Below, one piece after another: positions 59,499 to 64,000 of a stretch of DNA of 64,000 bases; positions within the stretch are counted from its first letter, which is position 1; each line of letters begins with the position of its first letter. Source of the DNA: Ascocoryne sarcoides NRRL 50072 (lineage: Eukaryota > Ascomycota > Leotiomycetes > Helotiales > Gelatinodiscaceae). Under the pieces are notes generated by a model that did not search any database, was not told where the DNA came from, and worked only from the letters and a program-made list of their open reading frames with translations. Position numbers and translations under genes: made by a program. The stretch covers positions 1,495,774 through 1,559,773 of the forward strand of contig KB205944.1 in the NCBI GenBank assembly GCA_000328965.1. The letters are read 5' to 3'.

Positions 59499-60293
59499 GT
59501 TAGTAGTAATTAGTATTAAACTTTTTATAAAACTCTTATTATTAAAACCTTCTTTTATTATAATTATTCTTTTCTTTTTAACTTAGTACTAGTTTTTCTT
59601 TTTTTAATATTTAAGTTTTTAAGCTTATTATTTTTTTTTTCTTATATAATTTCTATGTTTTCTTTTATTTAATTTATACTTACTTTTGTTTTTTAATATT
59701 ACTACTAATCTATTTTACTTTTCTTTTATATTATAATTCAATTTTAATTCTCTTTTTTATTTATTAACTTTTTAACTTTATATCTATTTATTTATTCGCC
59801 TTTTTAGGTCTTTTAAATTTAACTTATTCTTTAACTAATTTTATTACTTTTCTTTACTTTTTTTAAAGTTATATTTAAGCTATTCTACTTTTTATTAATG
59901 AATACTTATTTTAATTACTAGTATATATCTCTTATTAAATACTAGTATAAAAAGTTAAGAGTTATTTATATTATATATACTTATAAGTAAGAGGAGGCGT
60001 AGTACTAGTATAATAAAAACAGGCGATAGCTTTAAAAAACTTTAAAAAGTGTATAAAAAGAGAATAAAATTTTATATATAAACTAAAAGGTCTTTTTAAA
60101 GGTCCCAGCACGTGCGTTAGCGCACGTGATACTAGTGCCGGCACTAGTGCTTCTTATACTAATAGGTTAAATCTACTTATTATATTTAGTTTTATTAAAC
60201 TTATGTATATTTTATATATAATACCTTTAGTTTATTAAAGTTTTCTTATATTAAACTATTATCTCTTTTAACTTTATTAAAATATATTAAGTT
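59499..60293. other. Unassigned AT-rich sequence with a palindromic GC island
   Basis: Mostly featureless, except for two adjacent perfect palindromes at 60109-60148 (CACGTGCG-TTAG-CGCACGTG and ACTAGTGCCGGCACTAGT). Confidence 0.5.
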
Positions 60294-62202
60294 TATAACG
60301 ACGCAGATACACTGGTACGAGGATGTTGGCTAAATGAATACAATACTAAAACTATAGAACTAGCTAAGAGGGGGTAGGCTATATATATAGTTGAAGGGTT
60401 TAACTAAGGGTCGGTGAAGATTCGACTCTTACTTAACCTAGTCTTGTGACCACCCTTTGAAACGTCAACTGTAACAATTGTTACATTACCCCCTTAGAAA
60501 ACCGAAGCTTACCCTAAGCTTTCTATTTACCTAGTACCCTTATTCCTTATCCTCTGATTCAATCCCATTTGTGTACCTATAATCCAGCAGCGTATCTAAC
60601 GCTGTATCGATCCCTAGAATCTCTACCTCTCTTTCTAAGTCTTTCTGTTAAGCCTTTATAACAGCCGTAGACGGGTGCTAGTTATGAAATAGCCGGGGAG
60701 AATGAGAAGAAGAGGCGGGGACTATACAGTTGCCTTAAGCCGGTGCAAATTTAGGCTTTGGCGTAGGCTGAATTATTTGAATTTAGACCGGTTCCGGTAG
60801 AGTACCAGAGGAGGTCCGGTAAGGTACCAGGCAGACGGAAACGTAGTAATCAATTAAACTATATCAGAAACAGTGAGAACGATCGGTTGAAGGCGAAGAG
60901 GACCGAGAGGAGTGAGAACGAGTACGAGTAGGCGGGGAACCGGCCGCTATATCAATGATATTAATATAAGGGTCGATTTGGGAAATATCTATTTTATCAG
61001 ATAACTTATAGTTGTATAAGGGTCAGTGGGGAGCCGGTGCTGAACCGGTGGCTATTATAGGTCCCAAATACGTTGATTAAGAGGCGTACCTCTTATAAAG
61101 AGAAACAAATTCTAAGTACTTGTCAAGAGTCGTACCTGATACGTCGTATTCTTAAAGCTTACACTTTAAATAGTTAGATAAACACAGCTGTAATATGTTA
61201 ATTTTCCTCTTATTATCCCATTTCTATTTGCTAGCTTCATCTAATATAACCTTAAATGAGACCAAAAATCTATAAAATAATCTAGTTTAGTTAAGTTTAT
61301 AAAGCTTAGCTTTAGTATACTAAACCTTATTTTCTACCCTATTATACTAATCTAGCTGGTCTAGAATCATATAATAGTCGTAGATAGTAGTGAAGTTCGC
61401 CTGTTTCAGGGATTCGAAGTATAGAGCAGCCGGTGCTAGCTTTAATTAGAGGTAAACAAAGGCGAATTAGGCTTGAGGGTCCCTAATTGCTTAGCCGTCG
61501 ACAGCAAGGACGAGTTGTAGCTGTGCCAGCCACGTATCGTAGTGTAGTTGACTGCCGTCGAATTTTGGGGGGTCGGAGAGCCGACGTTTGAGACGAAGGG
61601 GACGTGTGGCTGATTCGGATACGTCTTAGGAGGCTTCAAGTTCGGCGATTCTTGTATTTACACAGGTTATCTCAGTAGTAAATTACTAGTAGAGAGCCTA
61701 TATCTGTTATATAGCGTCCATTTTTAAAGAAATAAAGAAGGAAAGGAAATCAAGGGTGACAGAACTGATTCAAATAGGTAAGTATAAAATTAAAGGGTAT
61801 TAGTCTAATTTTAAAGTATAGGTCAGATATAGAAGCGATTCGTATACCAATAGAAATACGTATAGAAGAAATATAAAGGGGTAGTAGAAGGGTATTAACA
61901 ATAGAATTAACGATTCTAATTTAGTTAAGTAACAGCAGATTTGGAATAGTAGTAAACAGTAGTAGCAGCAGCGGATACTCTAGACACACGTAGAGGAGTT
62001 TTAGTATTATATAACAACGCAGATATACTAGTATAAGGATGTTAGTTAAATAAATATAATACTAAAACTATAGAACTAGCTAAGAGGGGGTGGGCTATAT
62101 ATATAGTCGAAGGGTTTAACCAAGGGTCGGTGGAGATCCGGACTCTTACCTAACCTAGTCTCGTGACCACCCTTTGAAACGTCAACTGTAACGATCGTTA
62201 CA
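60294..62202 (-). mobile_element. Complete element B, best-preserved copy
   Basis: LTRs 60294-60485 and 62010-62202 (~192 bp), exact 5-bp duplication AAGTT (60289-60293, 62203-62207), interior 1524 bp. On the minus strand the element starts TGTAACGATCGTTACAG. The 3' LTR is preceded by AAGGGGGTAA, a polypurine tract. The interior has no polymerase domains. A 65-residue minus-strand frame (61442-61639, Pro/Ser/Asn-rich, starting MKPPKTYPNQP) and a Ser/Arg-rich stretch near 60900 are visible but unrecognised. It is much less mutated than the copies at 33211 and 43425. It belongs to the size class of small non-autonomous LTR elements. Confidence 0.85.
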
Positions 62203-63230
62203 AAGTTACTCTTCTTATTTTTATTTATATATTTAATTGTTTATATATAACTCTTTTAATATAATTAAATAAGTTTTCTAAATAATCTTCTTTTACTAAT
62301 TTATCTTTTATATCGTTTTAAGCCTTATATAAAAGTTTTTTATTATATAATTATTATTTTAATTTAACTTAGTAATTAGCTATTTAAATTCGGTTATATA
62401 CTTTACTACTAATTTTAAATAATAAAGCTTTTTTAGTTACTATTTTATTAATTAAACCTTATTTACTTCTTTAAATATTTCTTTTAATTAGTTTTTAAAA
62501 ATAGTATAATTGTTAAAAATCTTATTAATCTCTCGTTTTTAATTCTTTATATATTATTTAAGTAGTTAAAAAGGTAAGATTTAAACTAATTAAATATTAC
62601 TCTTTTTAAAAACTATTTTACTTTTAAAACTTTACTTAATAATATTAGAAAGCTATTTAAGTAAAATAAATAATAAGTTTTTAATTAAGTAAAAAATATT
62701 TTAAGTTTAATATTATTATTAAACAGTTCTAATATTTAAATCTTAAGTTTATTCTTATTTAAATTTTTAAGAACTTTTGTTTCTTTTTTAAAAGTATAGT
62801 TTTAAACTTATTTATTCTTATTTATTTTTTTAAAACTACTATTTCTTTTATAAAAGCTTAATTTTAAGCTTTTAGTTATTGAATATACTAGCTTAGCACT
62901 TCTTTTAATATAACTAGTTTAGCTTCTATTAAAATTTCTTTTCTACTTATAAATATAATTCCATTAGTAAGTAATATATACTTAACTTTATTTTTTATTT
63001 TATTAATTAATACTTAAAAAATAATATTTAAAGTATTATAAAGCTATTATCTACTAGAGGTAATTAAGCGTGTAGCGCGAAGATATTATTAAATAGGAAT
63101 TAATAAAGTATAATAAGTAAAACAAGTCGACTGTAAATCTTTACTAAGTGTTTTTAATATTAATAGTTAAACTAAAAGCTTAAATTGTTAAATTAAGTTA
63201 AATACGAAGCTCTTTTCTACTAAGGAAAAA
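62203..63230. other. Unassigned AT-rich sequence
   Basis: About 1 kb of decayed sequence without a recognised family. Confidence 0.4.
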
Positions 63231-63466
63231 CTAGCTGCTTATATAAGACCTTCCTACTTAAAGCTCTTATAGCTCCTAAGCTCCCTAGGCTCCTAGAGCC
63301 TTAAAGCCCTAGGATCTAAAAGGATCCAGTTCACGTGATAGCCCTTACCCCCGTGGCTTATCACGTGACCTTCTTTGTAACATAGCTTCTCTGTGTAACC
63401 GGGTTGCCAAGCCTCAGGGCTATAATACCTCACATGATCTAGTTTTGTAATATAACGTTTGTAACA
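63230..63466 (-). repeat. GC-richer island, possible LTR of another family
   Basis: On the minus strand it begins TGTTACAAACG at 63466. It carries two CACGTGA-type sites (about 63330 and 63360) and a TATATAAG box at about 63238-63247, a plausible LTR promoter layout. A 60-codon frame crosses it (63293-63475) but is not protein-like. The other end was not found, so this is tentative. Confidence 0.35.
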
Positions 63467-63485
63467 CCTAGCCACTTCACGCCCG

Positions 63486-63953
63486 ACCTATTGTTAACTT
63501 TACTATTGTTATATAATATAATAAAAAGCAACTTCAGCCTTACGAATCAGATACGACCCAAGCTTAGGGGTAAGCTTCAGTTTAGGAGGGGGGTAATATA
63601 ACGATCAAGATTAAGATCGGGATCGCTTAGCTTGGCCCAATGCGTAATGTAACGATCGGGATCGGGATCGCTTAGCTTAGCCCAATACGCAAGGGCGTAT
63701 TCCACGTGATATCGCATTCCATACGATATTACATTCCCGTGATATTGATTTTAAAGCCAAAGATAGGAATAGATACGGAAGGGTTTAGGAAGAGAGGCGA
63801 ATCGTGTATATAAAAGGTATAACTACCCTACTCTCTTCTACTTTCTTATACTTTATTCTTCTTCGTATATAAACTTATAAGTTGGTATCTTTAGCTACTA
63901 ATACACACTCTTATACACCTCTTTCAGTGCCCTTACCCTCTTGTGTTATTACA
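63486..63953 (+). mobile_element. Gypsy A 3' terminus with enlarged LTR
   Basis: 63486-63596 matches the last interior sequence of the full copy (24120-24236). It includes the best polypurine tract in the window (AGGAGGGGGG, 63584-63593). The LTR 63597-63953 is 357 bp instead of ~298. Its first ~51 bases are duplicated in tandem (63597-63647 and 63648 onward). It ends GTGTTATTACA. It is lightly mutated compared with the other copies. Confidence 0.75.
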
Positions 63954-64000
63954 TTAAAAGGTTTAACTAATTACGTTTTAAAAATAATTATTTTCAAAAA

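Larger units (their letters stand above)
15803..64000. repeat. AT-rich, RIP-like block of nested transposons
   Basis: From about 15.8 kb to the window end, A and T dominate and TA steps are everywhere. Recognisable transposon genes carry stops at former Trp, Gln and Arg codons and Asp-to-Asn changes (for example catalytic YVDD read as YVNN). This is the pattern C-to-T mutation on both strands would give, as in RIP of filamentous ascomycetes. GC-richer islands are mostly transposon termini. I see no intact host gene. A centromere- or subtelomere-like isochore is possible, but nothing here proves either. Confidence 0.85.

Noticed and set aside
63293..63475. 60-codon minus-strand frame
   Set aside because: It spans a putative LTR island with CACGTG sites and a TATA box; no protein-like conservation is visible.
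15803..64000. Mitochondrial origin of the AT-rich block
   Set aside because: Nested LTR elements with 5-bp target duplications, and direct continuity with nuclear intron-containing genes, argue for RIP-mutated nuclear DNA.

Overview
The window looks like nuclear DNA of a filamentous ascomycete (Pezizomycotina; Leotiomycetes is only a guess). The genes have short GT-AG introns of about 45-60 bases with CTAAC/CTAAT branch points. The proteins are typical fungal housekeeping proteins. The remaining three quarters are an AT-saturated, gene-free block of decayed transposons, as repeat-induced point mutation (RIP) produces. There is an assembly gap at 47914-48343.

Region 1 (1-15443) is a compact gene island of nine genes. 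In order they are: the 5' part of an MFS transporter (-), Maf1 repressor of RNA polymerase III with an apparent frameshift (-), AP-1 sigma adaptin (-), glutamate-cysteine ligase regulatory subunit (+), Bud32 KEOPS kinase (-), an unrecognised one-helix coiled-coil protein (+), Rgp1 of the Ypt6 exchange factor (-), Mob1 kinase activator (+), and OSCP/ATP5 of mitochondrial ATP synthase (+). They do not form one pathway. Several pairs are divergent and probably share promoters (4386-4865, 7080-7681, 12592-13097). Exon structures were resolved by reading splice sites against conserved protein motifs.

Region 2 (about 15800-64000) is a nested transposon graveyard. Between about 15.2 and 32.0 kb no ATG-initiated frame reaches 60 codons. 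I could resolve five families. (a) A Ty3/gypsy element, 'gypsy A', with ~298-bp LTRs: one full-length 7.6-kb copy at 16915-24534, 3' fragments at 46.4-50.1 and 63.5-63.95 kb, and a solo LTR at 16448-16745. (b) A Ty1/copia element, 'copia C', with ~200-bp LTRs and a half-initiator-tRNA primer site: a nested copy at 16312-29255, a tail-to-tail inverted copy at 30210-32612, several fragments and three clean solo LTRs. (c) A 1.9-kb non-autonomous LTR element, 'element B', whose LTR termini and polypurine-tract junction match gypsy A, so gypsy A probably mobilised it. (d) A hAT-like foldback/MITE family rich in GGTCCGGTC motifs (24893, 32613, 58758), one copy with a perfect 8-bp target duplication. 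(e) A Tc1/mariner-type element at 51776-53276 with a stop-ridden transposase on the minus strand.

The most informative structure is the 16.3-29.3 kb nest. Exact 5-bp target duplications give the order: copia C first, then solo LTR B into its primer-binding site, then gypsy A into LTR B, with a separate solo LTR A in copia's 5' LTR. No CRISPR array, tRNA, rRNA or telomeric repeat was recognised. I found no convincing undescribed cellular system. The best novelty candidates are the gypsy A/element B pair and the foldback hAT family.
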